A stretch of DNA of 64,000 nucleotides from Nitrosospira sp. Nl5 (GCF_900102495.1 NZ_FMVQ01000008.1:1-64000); one strand, 5' to 3'; shown: positions 20,279 to 30,080, counted from the stretch's first letter. Made by a program: numbers and translations. Notes: a model not told the origin generated them from the letters alone.

Positions 20279-20709
20279 GCTTAACGTCTGTATTCAGGCA
20301 ATATCCAACACAGGCTGTAGCAATTTTCATTCCAGAATTACTACTGTCTTATAAACAGCAGCTTAGTCATGACTGGAAAATGGACTTGAAAAATGTGTCA
20401 ATAATTGCGACAGCGGTGGCGCATGTTTCGCGCCACAGGTTCCGCTTAAAAGTTCTCCAGTCTTTGAGATGGGAATGGCGATACAACTCGCGGCAAGCTA
20501 TCCTGGTGCTACTAAAAAACCCGTAATGATTTCTCAAGTAGCGGCAAGCGACGAAAATCACCCTTGCTATTCCTGTAGAGCTCCTCATATTTTTCTGTAA
20601 ACCTGAAACTCTTCTACGTAGAAACCATTCTAATTTATGGTATTCAAACGCTTGTAATACTATAATCAGCAAATTTTCAGATTCTTCACCTGTGCTTACA
20701 TTGTCGTCC
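20279..20709. other. leader region upstream of hemA with a possible promoter
   Basis: A 430-base gap between divergent epsA and hemA. TATAAT occurs at 20661-20666, 44 bases before the hemA start, in an AT-rich context; no good -35 element lies at the standard distance. Frames on the minus strand here run antisense into hemA and lack family features. No RNA motif was recognised. Confidence 0.35.
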
Positions 20710-21963
20710 ATGCAGTTATTTGCCTTTGGCATTAACCACCAGACCGCGCCACTGGACGTGCGCGAGCAGGTTGCGTTTCCGGAAGATGCAATGGAACACG
20801 CATTGCACGATCTCGTGGGCCACCGTCCGGTAAGGGAGGCGGCGATCGTTTCGACCTGCAATCGCACCGAGGTTTATTGCAGTACCGAGAAGCCGGAGGC
20901 GGCAATGCACTGGCTGGCGGATTTCCATCACTTGCAGGCGCGTGAGCTGGAACCGTATCTCTACCAGTTGCCTCGCGAAAAAGCGGTGAAGCATGCCTTC
21001 CGGGTGGCCAGCGGGCTGGATTCCATGGTATTGGGTGAGCCGCAGATACTCGGGCAATTAAAGAGCGCGGTGAAGTCCGCAGAACACGCCGGCACGCTCG
21101 GCATGCTATTGCATAAATTATTCCAGCGTACTTTCTTTGTGGCCAAGGAAGTCCGCAGCTCCACGGAGATCGGGGCGAATTCGGTTTCCATGGCTGCGGC
21201 CGCTACGCGGCTGGCTGAACGGATTTTCGGGGACATCGGCGAGCAGCGCGTATTGTTCATCGGAGCGGGCGAGATGATCGAATTATGCGCCAGCCATTTC
21301 TCCGCCCGCCATCCGAAGCGTATTACCGTCGCGAATCGCACTAGCGAGCGTGCACAGATTCTGGCGCATCGTTTCAATGCGCAGGCCATCACCTTGAACG
21401 AGCTTCCCGAGCAATTGGCATTGCACGATATTGTGGTAACTTGCACGTCGAGCACGTTGCCCATACTTGGCAAAGGCATGGTAGAGCGTGCGATCAAGGC
21501 GCGCAAGCATCGCCCGATTTTTATGGTGGATCTGGCTGTGCCGAGAGATGTGGAGCCGGAAGTGGCGGAGCTGGATGATGTATTTCTCTATTCCGTCGAC
21601 GATCTTGCCGATATTGTCAAAGAAGGGCTCGATTCTCGCCACGGCGCGGTAGCGCAGGCCGAAGCGATCATCGACTCGAACGTGGTGAATTTCATGCACT
21701 GGCTTGAGTCGCGCGAACTGGTCCCAACCATACGGGCATTGCGCGACCAGGCCGAACGGTATCGGCGCCATGAGCTGGAGCGAGCCAAGAAACTCCTGGC
21801 CAAGGGCGAGGACCCGCAAAAGATCATAGAATCCTTGAGTAATGGCCTGACCAATAAATTTCTCCATATTCCCTCCTACGCCCTCAATCATGCCGCAGCG
21901 GATGAACGTGACGATCTGGTCGATCTGATCAACCGGCTGTACCACCTCCACCGCCCAGAATGA
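20710..21963 (+). CDS. hemA: glutamyl-tRNA reductase
   Basis: A 417-residue enzyme that reduces glutamyl-tRNA to glutamate-1-semialdehyde, the first step of the C5 haem pathway. The N-terminal catalytic domain has [14 protein letters not shown], the nucleophilic Cys in [10 protein letters not shown] near residue 50, and [15 protein letters not shown]. An NADPH-binding domain with FIGAGEM follows, then the helical dimerisation end. I start at ATG giving [10 protein letters not shown]; a start 18 bases earlier adds a non-family hexapeptide. Its TGA overlaps the prfA ATG. hemL, the next enzyme of the pathway, is at 35.4 kb. Confidence 0.96.
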   Translation: MQLFAFGINHQTAPLDVREQVAFPEDAMEHALHDLVGHRPVREAAIVSTCNRTEVYCSTEKPEAAMHWLADFHHLQARELEPYLYQLPREKAVKHAFRVASGLDSMVLGEPQILGQLKSAVKSAEHAGTLGMLLHKLFQRTFFVAKEVRSSTEIGANSVSMAAAATRLAERIFGDIGEQRVLFIGAGEMIELCASHFSARHPKRITVANRTSERAQILAHRFNAQAITLNELPEQLALHDIVVTCTSSTLPILGKGMVERAIKARKHRPIFMVDLAVPRDVEPEVAELDDVFLYSVDDLADIVKEGLDSRHGAVAQAEAIIDSNVVNFMHWLESRELVPTIRALRDQAERYRRHELERAKKLLAKGEDPQKIIESLSNGLTNKFLHIPSYALNHAAADERDDLVDLINRLYHLHRPE

Positions 21964-23036
21964 ACAAAAGTATCGCTGCCAAGCTCACGCAACTTAGCGT
22001 GCGCCTGGAGGAATTGAATCATCTATTGAGTAGCGAAACCATCACCGCTAATCTGGATAACTACCGCAAGCTTTCGCGCGAACGTGCAGAGATCGCGCCA
22101 GTGGTGGAGCTTTACGGCGCGTATTTGCAAAGCGAGCGCGACATCCATACGGCGCAGGAAATGTGTGCCGACGCCGAGATGCGCGAGTTTGCCGACGCTG
22201 AAATACGCGATGGCAAAGAGAAGCTCACGCAAATCGGCGCGGAACTGCAAAAACAGTTGCTGCCCAGGGACCCCAATGACGAGCGCAATATTTTTCTGGA
22301 AATCCGCGCTGGAACAGGCGGAGATGAGTCTACGTTATTTGCGGGCGACTTGTTTCGCATGTATGCCCGTTTCGCAGAGCGCCAACACTGGCAGGTGGAA
22401 ATAATCTCTCAAAGCCCATCCGAAGCTGGTGGTTACAAGGAAATCATCGCCAAGATCATTGGCAACGGCGCCTACTCCAAGCTAAAGTTTGAATCAGGCG
22501 GCCACCGGGTGCAGCGCGTGCCTGCAACCGAAACCCAGGGGCGTATTCACACTTCCGCCTGTACCGTTGCAGTGATGCCTGAGGCGGACGAGATCATGGA
22601 CGTGGTGCTGAATCCGGCAGAGTTAAGGATCGACACTTACCGCGCCTCCGGCGCCGGCGGTCAACATATCAACAAGACCGATTCCGCGGTGCGCATCACC
22701 CATCTGCCTACCAATATCGTGGTCGAGTGCCAGGACGGGCGCTCGCAGCACAAAAACAAGGCCCAGGCGATGAGTGTGCTGGCTGCGCGAATTCGCGATA
22801 AGCAAACGCAAGAGCAACAGAGCAAGCAGGCTGCTACCCGCAAGTCATTGATCGGCAGCGGCGATCGCTCTGGACGCATTCGCACCTATAATTTTCCTCA
22901 GGGCAGAATAACCGATCACCGCATCAACCTGACGCTTTACAAGATAGAGCAGATCATGGATGGAGACCTGAACGAATTGTGTTCCGCCCTGGTATCCGAG
23001 CATCAGGCGGAGCAGTTGGCGGCGATGGCGGAGTAA
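21960..23036 (+). CDS. prfA: peptide chain release factor 1
   Basis: A 358-residue class I release factor that recognises UAA and UAG and hydrolyses peptidyl-tRNA. The GGQ catalytic motif sits in [17 protein letters not shown] near residue 232, and the stop-codon-reading PAT-type tripeptide region lies in [10 protein letters not shown] near residue 186. Its ATG overlaps the hemA stop by 4 bases (ATGA), so the two are coupled, and prmC, which methylates the GGQ glutamine, follows. This hemA-prfA-prmC order is widespread in proteobacteria. Confidence 0.97.
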   Translation: MNKSIAAKLTQLSVRLEELNHLLSSETITANLDNYRKLSRERAEIAPVVELYGAYLQSERDIHTAQEMCADAEMREFADAEIRDGKEKLTQIGAELQKQLLPRDPNDERNIFLEIRAGTGGDESTLFAGDLFRMYARFAERQHWQVEIISQSPSEAGGYKEIIAKIIGNGAYSKLKFESGGHRVQRVPATETQGRIHTSACTVAVMPEADEIMDVVLNPAELRIDTYRASGAGGQHINKTDSAVRITHLPTNIVVECQDGRSQHKNKAQAMSVLAARIRDKQTQEQQSKQAATRKSLIGSGDRSGRIRTYNFPQGRITDHRINLTLYKIEQIMDGDLNELCSALVSEHQAEQLAAMAE

Positions 23037-23121
23037 GAAACATGCTTTATTCCAGTGCATGCGTAGCAATGCTTACTCGTGTCTGAGCTGTAGTTTCAGG
23101 TTGAAGCACCGATATCCCATA

Positions 23122-23973
23122 ATGCAGCAAATCACGATATTGCAAGCGCTAAGTCAAGCCCGTGGGGACATTGGCGATACCGATGCGCGGTTGTTATTAC
23201 AGACCGTACTTAATGTGAACCATGCCCATCTTATTGCTCATTCCGATCAGGAACTGGTTCCGGCAGAAGCGCAATACTTGCATCAGTTGATTGCACGGCG
23301 CGCACAAGGCGAGCCGGTTGCCTATCTTATGGGGAAACGCGAGTTTTACGGTTTGAGTTTTAAGGTAACACCCGCGGTACTCATTCCTCGCCCGGAAACC
23401 GAGCTCCTGGTGGATCTGGCGTTGGAGAGAATGCCACTGGATCATTCCAGCAAAATTCTTGACCTCGGGACCGGTAGCGGCGCCATCGCAATATCCATCG
23501 CCAACCATCGTCCACTCGCGAATATCACTGCGGTGGACGCGTCCGCCGATGCTGTGGCTGTGGCCAAAATAAACGCCAGGCAGCTTAATGTAAATAATAT
23601 CCGCATTATCGAGGGCGACTGGTTCGGCGGACTTGCAGGCAAAAGATTCGATCTCATCGTTTCCAATCCACCCTATATTGCCGGTAGCGATCCTCATCTT
23701 GCTCAAGGCGACTTGCGTTTCGAGCCACAGACGGCGTTGACAACGGGCGGCGATAGTCTCGACTGTATTCGCTGCATTATCGCTTCCGCCGCCGCGCATC
23801 TCGTTGCAGGCGGCACGTTGTTGCTGGAACATGGCTATGATCAGGCGGAAGCATGTAGGCAATTGCTGGATAAAGCGGGTTTTTGCGAGGTGTTTTCCCG
23901 CCCCGATCTGGCAGGCATCATGAGAGCCAGCGGCGGGGTTTGGGAGTTTCCTCGGGAAACTGCTAGAATATAA
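23122..23973 (+). CDS. prmC: release factor glutamine methyltransferase PrmC
   Basis: A 283-residue SAM-dependent enzyme that methylates the glutamine of the GGQ motif in release factors, raising termination efficiency. The SAM-binding site is ILDLGTGSGAIAIS, and the substrate-glutamine motif NPPY occurs in VSNPPYIAG. The N-terminal helical domain includes IPRPETELLVD. I choose the ATG giving MQQITILQAL; the frame upstream adds residues without likeness. It follows prfA, its substrate gene, by 85 bases, and grxD comes 99 bases later. Confidence 0.95.
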   Translation: MQQITILQALSQARGDIGDTDARLLLQTVLNVNHAHLIAHSDQELVPAEAQYLHQLIARRAQGEPVAYLMGKREFYGLSFKVTPAVLIPRPETELLVDLALERMPLDHSSKILDLGTGSGAIAISIANHRPLANITAVDASADAVAVAKINARQLNVNNIRIIEGDWFGGLAGKRFDLIVSNPPYIAGSDPHLAQGDLRFEPQTALTTGGDSLDCIRCIIASAAAHLVAGGTLLLEHGYDQAEACRQLLDKAGFCEVFSRPDLAGIMRASGGVWEFPRETARI

Positions 23974-24072
23974 AGTCGGATGTATATTGAAAGGACGAAT
24001 CAATCTCTTGAAAGCGGCTTAATTTTTCCACAAGCTGATTTTTTGGGTTGGTCAAATGACGAGGAGCCAGAC

Positions 24073-24381
24073 ATGAATACGCAAGAAACCATCAAGCAGC
24101 AAGTAACCGCTCATCCCGTGGTACTTTATATGAAAGGCACGCCGCAAGCCCCCCAGTGCGGTTTCTCCGCCCATGCGGTCAAAGTGCTCAATGCGTGTGG
24201 GGTAAGTGATATTTTCGCGGTGGATGTCCTCTCCGAACCGGAAATCCGGCAAGGCATCAAGGAGTACTCAAACTGGCCGACTATCCCCCAGCTCTACGTC
24301 AACGGCGAGTTTGTGGGCGGTTCTGACATCGTTACGGAAATGTACCAGAGCGGTGAGCTACAAAAGTTGCTTCAGAAGTGA
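24073..24381 (+). CDS. grxD: monothiol glutaredoxin Grx4 type
   Basis: A 102-residue CGFS-type glutaredoxin that carries or delivers [2Fe-2S] clusters. The active site PQCGFSAHAV holds a single cysteine, and VVLYMKGTP, WPTIPQLYVNGEFVGG and the GGSDI glutathione-binding loop are present. Length fits the family. The frame extends upstream, but the ATG beginning MNTQETIKQQ gives the normal N-terminus. It follows prmC in the same direction and is closed by a good terminator, so it is likely the end of the hemA operon. Confidence 0.95.
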   Translation: MNTQETIKQQVTAHPVVLYMKGTPQAPQCGFSAHAVKVLNACGVSDIFAVDVLSEPEIRQGIKEYSNWPTIPQLYVNGEFVGGSDIVTEMYQSGELQKLLQK

Positions 24382-24434
24382 ATGGAAGAGGTAAAGAGAT
24401 AGATTATCTGATGTTTGGTTGATGGAGAACCGAT

Positions 24435-24470
24435 AAGCCGGCCGATAAAGTAATAGCCGGCTTCTTTATT
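24435..24470 (+). terminator. rho-independent terminator after grxD
   Basis: AAGCCGGC and GCCGGCTT form an 8-bp stem with a 13-base loop, followed by CTTTATT. It lies 54 bases after the grxD stop and could also serve the convergent yqaA-type gene. Confidence 0.7.
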
Positions 24471-24494
24471 GGAAGAACGAACCGTGCAAGGGGA

Positions 24495-24917
24495 CTAAGG
24501 GGTGATAGCAGTCGCGATTGCCCAATAACGAATAAATTTTCCCGCACCCATGAATACCATCGCCGATATCCAGTTGATTCGAAGCCATCCCGCCGCAACA
24601 CACAGCAAATCGCCGATCAGCGGCACCCATGCCAGCAGTAGTATCGGACTTCCATAATTCCGCACCCACTCCAGGCCGCGCATATTGCCCCCGGCTTTTT
24701 TCAGAAGCGTTTTTTCATCGGGCAAAAAGCGCCCGATAACGTACGAACTCATGCCGCCCAGTACATTTCCTACTGAGGCGACTCCCAGGGCGGACCAATA
24801 AAGTTGGGGATAAGCTGTCAAAACGCCAAATAGTACTGCTTCCGAGCCGCCGGGGAGTAAGGTGGCGGCAAGAAAACTACTGGTAAAGAGCGCCAGCAGG
24901 CTCGCCTGCTCATCCAT
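24495..24917 (-). CDS. YqaA/DedA-family membrane protein
   Basis: A 140-residue inner-membrane protein of the SNARE-associated (DedA/VTT) superfamily, YqaA type. It has the family pattern FLAATLLPGGSEAVL at the N-terminus, then GNVLGGMSSYVIGRFLP, and the helix end LLLAWVPLIGDLLCVAAGW. Four or five hydrophobic segments are visible. Members are linked to lipid scrambling or proton-dependent transport, but the YqaA role is not established. I start at MDEQASLL; the longer frame adds 18 residues. It is convergent with grxD. Confidence 0.85.
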   Translation of the reverse strand: MDEQASLLALFTSSFLAATLLPGGSEAVLFGVLTAYPQLYWSALGVASVGNVLGGMSSYVIGRFLPDEKTLLKKAGGNMRGLEWVRNYGSPILLLAWVPLIGDLLCVAAGWLRINWISAMVFMGAGKFIRYWAIATAITP

Positions 24918-25075
24918 AAAAGCTTCTAAAAAACAAATGAGAGTCCCAGTGTAGCCGCGAACCTGCCGCAAGTGGAGGCGTTAACGGATTGTTGTTTTTA
25001 CGAGCGCGGTCATTAATCGTATGACCAGCATTTAATCATCAAAATTTGACTTAACGATATTATTTCGCGATGATA

Positions 25076-25850
25076 TGCTGACCGATTACCCATCTCTGTT
25101 CAAGAGGAAAATCATGACAACCACCGATGTATCACTGAAGCAAAAGGTCAACGCCATCATTGACGCGAAGCACCTGCTCAAGCATCCTTTTTATGTTGCC
25201 TGGACGGAAGGCAAGCTATCCAAAGACCAGTTACGGCATTATGCCGAACAATACTTTCATAATGTACTGGCCGAGCCGACATATTTAAGTGCGGTGCACT
25301 TCAATACGCCGCACCTTCATACGGAGACCAATAGCGGCGACATCAGCGTGCGCCAGGAAGTATTGAAGAATCTGATCAGCGAAGAGCATGGCGAAAAGAA
25401 CCATCCTGCCTTGTGGAAGACGTTTGCCCTGGCGCTGGGAGCAAGCGACAAAAGCCTGGCCGGCGCGACAGCTTTGCCTGCCACCGCCAGGCTGGTATCG
25501 ACGTTTCGGGACATCTGCCTGAACCAGCCATTCTATGCGGGTCTTGCGGCAATGCACGCATTTGAATCGCAAGTACCGGCGGTTGCTGCCGTAAAGATTG
25601 ACGGTCTGGCCAGGTTCTATGGAATGAACGACCCGGACAGTTACGAATTCTTTACCGTGCACCAGGAAGCCGACGTGCATCACTCGCAGGCGGAATGGGC
25701 ATTGATTGCGCGTTTTGCCGATACTCCGGAGAAGCAGGCTGAAGTACTGGCGGCAACGACGCGGGCATGTGAAGCGCTGTGGGGGTTTCTCGATGGCATC
25801 TACGAGAATTATTGCTCAGACCTCGCCCGCGAGGATCAGGCCGCTGTTAC
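25076..25850 (+). repeat. direct repeat, copy 1 (775 bases, no differences)
   Basis: Compared base by base by eye, this block is identical to the block 4,220 bases downstream. It covers 38 bases of leader with the ribosome site and all but the last three codons plus stop of the CADD gene. It begins with TGCTGA, the same bases that form the last codon and stop of metE in copy 2. Confidence 0.95.
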
Positions 25851-25860
25851 TATGCACTAA
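25114..25860 (+). CDS. CADD/PqqC-family p-aminobenzoate synthase, copy 1
   Basis: A 248-residue protein of the PqqC/TenA-like helical fold, CADD subfamily (as in Chlamydia CT610 and a Nitrosomonas homologue shown to supply pABA). CADD makes p-aminobenzoate for folate from its own tyrosine, using a dinuclear Fe/Mn site. All key residues are visible: Tyr27, metal ligands Glu90, His97, Glu151, His183, Asp187 and His190, and Lys161 matching the catalytic CADD Lys152. AGAGGA lies 5 bases before the ATG. PqqC itself is less likely because no pqq genes are nearby and the CADD tyrosine and lysine are present. The neighbours are metR and metE, which use methyl-folate. It has its own upstream region, unlike copy 2. 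Confidence 0.88.
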   Translation: MTTTDVSLKQKVNAIIDAKHLLKHPFYVAWTEGKLSKDQLRHYAEQYFHNVLAEPTYLSAVHFNTPHLHTETNSGDISVRQEVLKNLISEEHGEKNHPALWKTFALALGASDKSLAGATALPATARLVSTFRDICLNQPFYAGLAAMHAFESQVPAVAAVKIDGLARFYGMNDPDSYEFFTVHQEADVHHSQAEWALIARFADTPEKQAEVLAATTRACEALWGFLDGIYENYCSDLAREDQAAVTMH

Positions 25861-25874
25861 CCGGTGTGTGTGTT

Positions 25875-25908
25875 CTGATGAGCAAACGATGCGTCGCTTG
25901 CTCATCAG
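25875..25908. terminator. hairpin between CADD copy 1 and metR
   Basis: CTGATGAGCAA and TTGCTCATCAG make a perfect 11-bp stem, extended inside by CGA/TCG around a TGCG loop after one mismatch. It lies 14 bases after the gene stop, between convergent genes, and may terminate both. Confidence 0.65.
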
Positions 25909-25969
25909 ATGATCTTTCAAGCTGGTATTTCCCCGTTTCTTTTTCTTCTCTCCTCTTTGCCGGAAGCTT

Positions 25970-26884
25970 TCATTCCAATGGCACAATTCCATCAAGCGTA
26001 GCAAAACAGGTATTTCTTGCAGTCGTCAAAAAATCGCGCAGATAAGGACGAGATGCCGTTTCCTTGAGCGTCGAGGCATACAGGTCGCTCCATAGTCCAT
26101 TGGAGCCGATGCGGCGGGCAATTACATAGTCGTGATCAACGTAGTTTTTGATCCCCCAGCTAGGGAGCGCTGCAACACCGCGGCGGCTGGCTACCAGTTG
26201 CAGAATGGCAACAGTCAGTTCCGCCGTACGTCGCTGTGGATGAATGCCGGCGGGCTTCAGCACGTTAAGAATCAGATCAATACGATCTTCCGGCACCGGA
26301 TAGGTAATAAGCGTCGTGTCGGCGAAGTCCGCAGCATGCAATATACGTTTTGTGCGCAAGGGATCCTCCGGTGCCAGCACTGCGAGAATCTCAAAACGAA
26401 ATAACGGATGGTGGATAATATCGCGCTGCCGTTTATGCTCCGATCCGATCACCACGTCCGCGCCTCCTTCCTCTAGAAGTTTGACGGGATCGCTATGGAA
26501 CCCGGAAACCAGATCCAGTTCCACGTCCGGCCAATGCAACCGGAACTCATCCATGAGTGGCATTAGCCAATCAAAACAAGTGTGGCATTCCAACGCGATG
26601 CGCAAACTCCCCGATGCTTGCTGCGAGACTTTAGCCAGATCCCGTTCGGTTGCCTGAATTTCCTGCAGCACTTTTTCGGCAAGTGACACCAAGTGTTTCC
26701 CGGCATCGGTGAGTTCGATGGATTGCCCCCTTCGTTGAATGACCGACAAACCATAATGGCTTTGCAAGCTCTTGATCTGGTGTGACAATGCGGACTGGGT
26801 AAGATGCACGCGCTTTGCAGCACGCGAGACGCTGCCGGTTTCGTGCAATGCTGCAAGGGTGCGGAGATGGCGCAGTTCAAGCAT
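25970..26884 (-). CDS. metR: LysR-type regulator MetR
   Basis: A 304-residue LysR-family activator of methionine genes that senses homocysteine in known members. The N-terminal winged helix holds the SALSHQIKSLQ recognition helix near residue 30. The effector domain has MetR-like wording: IALECHTCFDWLMPLM, LVLAPEDPL-type AVLAPEDPL, LITYPV, AALPSWGIK and GLWSDLYA. It is divergent from metE with a perfect MetR site between them, the arrangement known from enterobacteria. It likely represses itself and activates metE. Confidence 0.92.
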   Translation of the reverse strand: MLELRHLRTLAALHETGSVSRAAKRVHLTQSALSHQIKSLQSHYGLSVIQRRGQSIELTDAGKHLVSLAEKVLQEIQATERDLAKVSQQASGSLRIALECHTCFDWLMPLMDEFRLHWPDVELDLVSGFHSDPVKLLEEGGADVVIGSEHKRQRDIIHHPLFRFEILAVLAPEDPLRTKRILHAADFADTTLITYPVPEDRIDLILNVLKPAGIHPQRRTAELTVAILQLVASRRGVAALPSWGIKNYVDHDYVIARRIGSNGLWSDLYASTLKETASRPYLRDFLTTARNTCFATLDGIVPLE

Positions 26885-26889
26885 ATTTA

Positions 26890-26902
26890 TGAATTTAATT
26901 CA
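26890..26902. promoter_or_regulatory. MetR binding site
   Basis: TGAATTTAATTCA is a perfect TGAA-N5-TTCA match to the enterobacterial MetR consensus. It lies 5 bases before the metR start codon and about 60 bases upstream of the predicted metE transcription start, fitting activation of metE and autoregulation of metR. Confidence 0.75.
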
Positions 26903-26924
26903 TTGGTTTTTTATAAAATTTCAT

Positions 26925-26953
26925 TTGATTCATAGTGTAGTCTGCCACACAAT
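26925..26953 (+). promoter_or_regulatory. predicted metE promoter
   Basis: TTGATT and CACAAT stand 17 bases apart. Each matches four of six consensus bases, which fits a promoter that needs an activator. The ribosome site GGAGG follows close to the metE start. Confidence 0.45.
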
Positions 26954-27000
26954 CTTTCCTTTTAGCAACTGAATCAGCAACTGAGAATAGCGGAGGACAC

Positions 27001-29301
27001 ATGGCATTGACACACAACCTGGGCTTCCCGCGCATCGGCGCGCGAAGAGAGCTGAAACTGGCGCTTGAGGCGTACTGGCGTGGCGATATCAACGAAGAGC
27101 GACTGCAAACTACGGCGGCGGAATTGCGGAAGCAACATTGGATTTTGCAACGCGAAGCAGGCATTGACCTGATCCCGGTTGGCGATTTCGCGCTTTACGA
27201 TCAAATGCTGAACATGACGGCACTGCTCGGTGCAGGGCCCGCAAGGTTTAACGCAGACAGTGGTGAAGTTGACCTGGATTTGTATTTTGCCATGGCGCGT
27301 GGAACTCCAGGTCAGCCGGCGATGGAGATGACCAAATGGTTCGATACCAACTATCACTACATCGTCCCGGAATTCGACGCGCGCACCGAATTCCGTATCG
27401 CTTCGTCGCAGCTCTTCCGGGAAGTAGCCGAAGCCAAGGCGCTTGGTATTTCACCCAAGGTTGTACTGATCGGGCCGCTTACCTATTTATATCTCGGTAA
27501 AGAGACGGAGCCGGGTTTCAATCGTCTTGACTTGTTAACGCGCCTGTTGCCCGTTTATCGCGAGATTTTGGCCCGGCTCGCATCCCTTGGCGTGGAATGG
27601 GTACAAATCGACGAACCATTGCTGGCGCTTGATCTGGATAACGACTGGCTCAGCAGGCTGGATCACGCCTATGCTGCCCTGGATGCAACTGGAACGAAAC
27701 GGCCGAAATTGCTGCTGGCGACGTATTTTGAAGCGGTGGATAACCATGCCGCACGATTGAAAAAACTGCCGGTGGACGGTTTGCATATTGATTTATGCCG
27801 CGCACCGCATCAGCTCGATATTTTTCTCGACAATTATCCGGCTGGCAAAGTGCTGTCATTGGGTGTCATTGATGGGCGCAACGTATGGCGCGCAGACCTG
27901 GCGCAGGCGTTCTCCATTCTGTCGCGAGCACAGGCAATCGTGGGTGAAAGATTGTGGATTGCGCCAAGCTGTTCGCTTTTGCATTGTCCGGTGGATCTTG
28001 AACTGGAAACCCGGCTGGATGGCGAGATTAAAAACTGGCTCGCATTTTCCGCACAGAAATTGAAGGAAGTATCGACCCTCGGACGCGGCCTGGACCAGGG
28101 GGAAAATGCGATACGGGAAAGTCTGGATGCCGCTGCCGAGGCACGACAAGAGCGCCGCGACTCACCACGCATACACAGCCCTGTGATGCAGGAGCGCTTG
28201 CAAAGCCTGACGCATAACGATAGCGGGCGTGCCAGTCCATTCCCGGTGCGGCAGTTACTGCAACGGCGGCGGTTTCAACTTCCCCTTTTGCCGACTACGA
28301 CCATCGGCTCGTTTCCTCAGACGCCGGAGATTCGCCAAGCGCGCGCCGCGTTCAGGAAAGGAGAGCTCGGTAACCTGCAGTATCTGGAAGCGATGCGCAA
28401 CGAAATCCGGTTTGCGATAAAAAAACAGGAGGAGATCGGGTTGGACGTACTCGTGCATGGAGAACCCGAGCGCAACGACATGGTGGAATATTTCGGCGAG
28501 CAATTGTGGGGCTATGCCTTTACCGAGAATGGATGGGTACAAAGCTATGGTTCCCGTTGCGTAAAGCCGCCGATTCTCTATGGCGATATCTATCGTCCCG
28601 AACCCATGACTGTCGACTGGATTCAATATGCGCAAAGTCAGACCGAGAAGCCGGTGAAGGGGATGTTGACCGGACCTATAACCATGCTGATGTGGTCATT
28701 TGTGCGTGACGATCAAGCGCGTTCCCTCACGGCGTTGCAACTTGCGCTTGCTATCCGCGATGAAGTCGCCGATCTGGAGCGGGCCGGCATTGGTATTATT
28801 CAGATAGATGAGCCGGCGTTTCGGGAAGGACTGCCGCTCAAAAAGGCCGACTGGAACGGATATTTCCAGTGGGCGGTGGAAGCCTTCCGGGTAGCCAGCT
28901 CCGGGGTAAAAGACGATACGCAGATACATACCCACATGTGTTACTCTGAATTTAACGATATCCTGCCAGCGATCGCCGATATGGGAGCGGATGTCATTAC
29001 GATTGAAACTTCGCGCTCACGGATGGAGTTGCTGGACGGATTCGGTCATTTCAAATATCCCAATGAAATCGGACCGGGGGTATACGATATTCATTCGCCA
29101 CGGATTCCGGATACCGCGGAAATGCTCGAATTACTGGAGAAAGCCTGCCTGGTGATCAATCCAAAACAGCTATGGGTTAACCCCGATTGTGGCTTGAAGA
29201 CGCGGGGCTGGACAGAAACTGTCACGGCGTTGGAGCGCATGGTGGAAGCTGCGCGACTGTTGCGTGCCCGCCTGGATATTTCGCAAGCTGAAACCTGCTG
29301 A
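27001..29301 (+). CDS. metE: cobalamin-independent methionine synthase
   Basis: A 766-residue zinc enzyme that transfers the methyl group of 5-methyl-tetrahydrofolate polyglutamate to homocysteine. The zinc ligands expected from E. coli MetE are all found: His645 and Cys647 in HTHMC, Glu669 in TIETSRS, and Cys730 in NPDCGLKTR. The N-terminal half is the duplicated barrel with [18 protein letters not shown] precedes the ATG. The CADD copy 2 start lies 32 bases after its stop, so the two are probably one transcript that couples pABA supply for folate with a heavy folate user. Confidence 0.97.
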   Translation: MALTHNLGFPRIGARRELKLALEAYWRGDINEERLQTTAAELRKQHWILQREAGIDLIPVGDFALYDQMLNMTALLGAGPARFNADSGEVDLDLYFAMARGTPGQPAMEMTKWFDTNYHYIVPEFDARTEFRIASSQLFREVAEAKALGISPKVVLIGPLTYLYLGKETEPGFNRLDLLTRLLPVYREILARLASLGVEWVQIDEPLLALDLDNDWLSRLDHAYAALDATGTKRPKLLLATYFEAVDNHAARLKKLPVDGLHIDLCRAPHQLDIFLDNYPAGKVLSLGVIDGRNVWRADLAQAFSILSRAQAIVGERLWIAPSCSLLHCPVDLELETRLDGEIKNWLAFSAQKLKEVSTLGRGLDQGENAIRESLDAAAEARQERRDSPRIHSPVMQERLQSLTHNDSGRASPFPVRQLLQRRRFQLPLLPTTTIGSFPQTPEIRQARAAFRKGELGNLQYLEAMRNEIRFAIKKQEEIGLDVLVHGEPERNDMVEYFGEQLWGYAFTENGWVQSYGSRCVKPPILYGDIYRPEPMTVDWIQYAQSQTEKPVKGMLTGPITMLMWSFVRDDQARSLTALQLALAIRDEVADLERAGIGIIQIDEPAFREGLPLKKADWNGYFQWAVEAFRVASSGVKDDTQIHTHMCYSEFNDILPAIADMGADVITIETSRSRMELLDGFGHFKYPNEIGPGVYDIHSPRIPDTAEMLELLEKACLVINPKQLWVNPDCGLKTRGWTETVTALERMVEAARLLRARLDISQAETC

Positions 29302-30070
29302 CCGATTACCCATCTCTGTTCAAGAGGAAAATCATGACAACCACCGATGTATCACTGAAGCAAAAGGTCAACGCCATCATTGACGCGAAGCACCTGCTCA
29401 AGCATCCTTTTTATGTTGCCTGGACGGAAGGCAAGCTATCCAAAGACCAGTTACGGCATTATGCCGAACAATACTTTCATAATGTACTGGCCGAGCCGAC
29501 ATATTTAAGTGCGGTGCACTTCAATACGCCGCACCTTCATACGGAGACCAATAGCGGCGACATCAGCGTGCGCCAGGAAGTATTGAAGAATCTGATCAGC
29601 GAAGAGCATGGCGAAAAGAACCATCCTGCCTTGTGGAAGACGTTTGCCCTGGCGCTGGGAGCAAGCGACAAAAGCCTGGCCGGCGCGACAGCTTTGCCTG
29701 CCACCGCCAGGCTGGTATCGACGTTTCGGGACATCTGCCTGAACCAGCCATTCTATGCGGGTCTTGCGGCAATGCACGCATTTGAATCGCAAGTACCGGC
29801 GGTTGCTGCCGTAAAGATTGACGGTCTGGCCAGGTTCTATGGAATGAACGACCCGGACAGTTACGAATTCTTTACCGTGCACCAGGAAGCCGACGTGCAT
29901 CACTCGCAGGCGGAATGGGCATTGATTGCGCGTTTTGCCGATACTCCGGAGAAGCAGGCTGAAGTACTGGCGGCAACGACGCGGGCATGTGAAGCGCTGT
30001 GGGGGTTTCTCGATGGCATCTACGAGAATTATTGCTCAGACCTCGCCCGCGAGGATCAGGCCGCTGTTAC
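29296..30070 (+). repeat. direct repeat, copy 2 (775 bases, no differences)
   Basis: Identical to the block 4,220 bases upstream. Its first six bases TGCTGA are the last codon (Cys) and stop of metE. Beyond the 3' edge the last codons still look related (ACTATGCACTAA against ACGGTTCACTGA), so the paralogues continue past the identical block. Confidence 0.95.
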
Positions 30071-30080
30071 GGTTCACTGA
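29334..30080 (+). CDS. CADD/PqqC-family p-aminobenzoate synthase, copy 2
   Basis: A 248-residue protein differing from copy 1 only at residue 247 (Val for Met). Tyr27, Lys161 and the six metal ligands (Glu90, His97, Glu151, His183, Asp187, His190) are all present, so both copies should be active. It follows metE by 32 bases, most of them inside the repeated block, and is likely expressed under MetR control with metE. Copy 1 lacks this link. In the family the protein itself is thought to supply the tyrosine, so output would follow the amount of protein made; a second copy could raise folate capacity. The pABA role is known for relatives and inferred here. Confidence 0.88.
   Translation: MTTTDVSLKQKVNAIIDAKHLLKHPFYVAWTEGKLSKDQLRHYAEQYFHNVLAEPTYLSAVHFNTPHLHTETNSGDISVRQEVLKNLISEEHGEKNHPALWKTFALALGASDKSLAGATALPATARLVSTFRDICLNQPFYAGLAAMHAFESQVPAVAAVKIDGLARFYGMNDPDSYEFFTVHQEADVHHSQAEWALIARFADTPEKQAEVLAATTRACEALWGFLDGIYENYCSDLAREDQAAVTVH

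Noticed and set aside
22614-22630. Copy of the CTGAATCCGGCAG repeat word in prfA
   Set aside because: It encodes the conserved LNPAELR region of release factor 1 and matches by chance.
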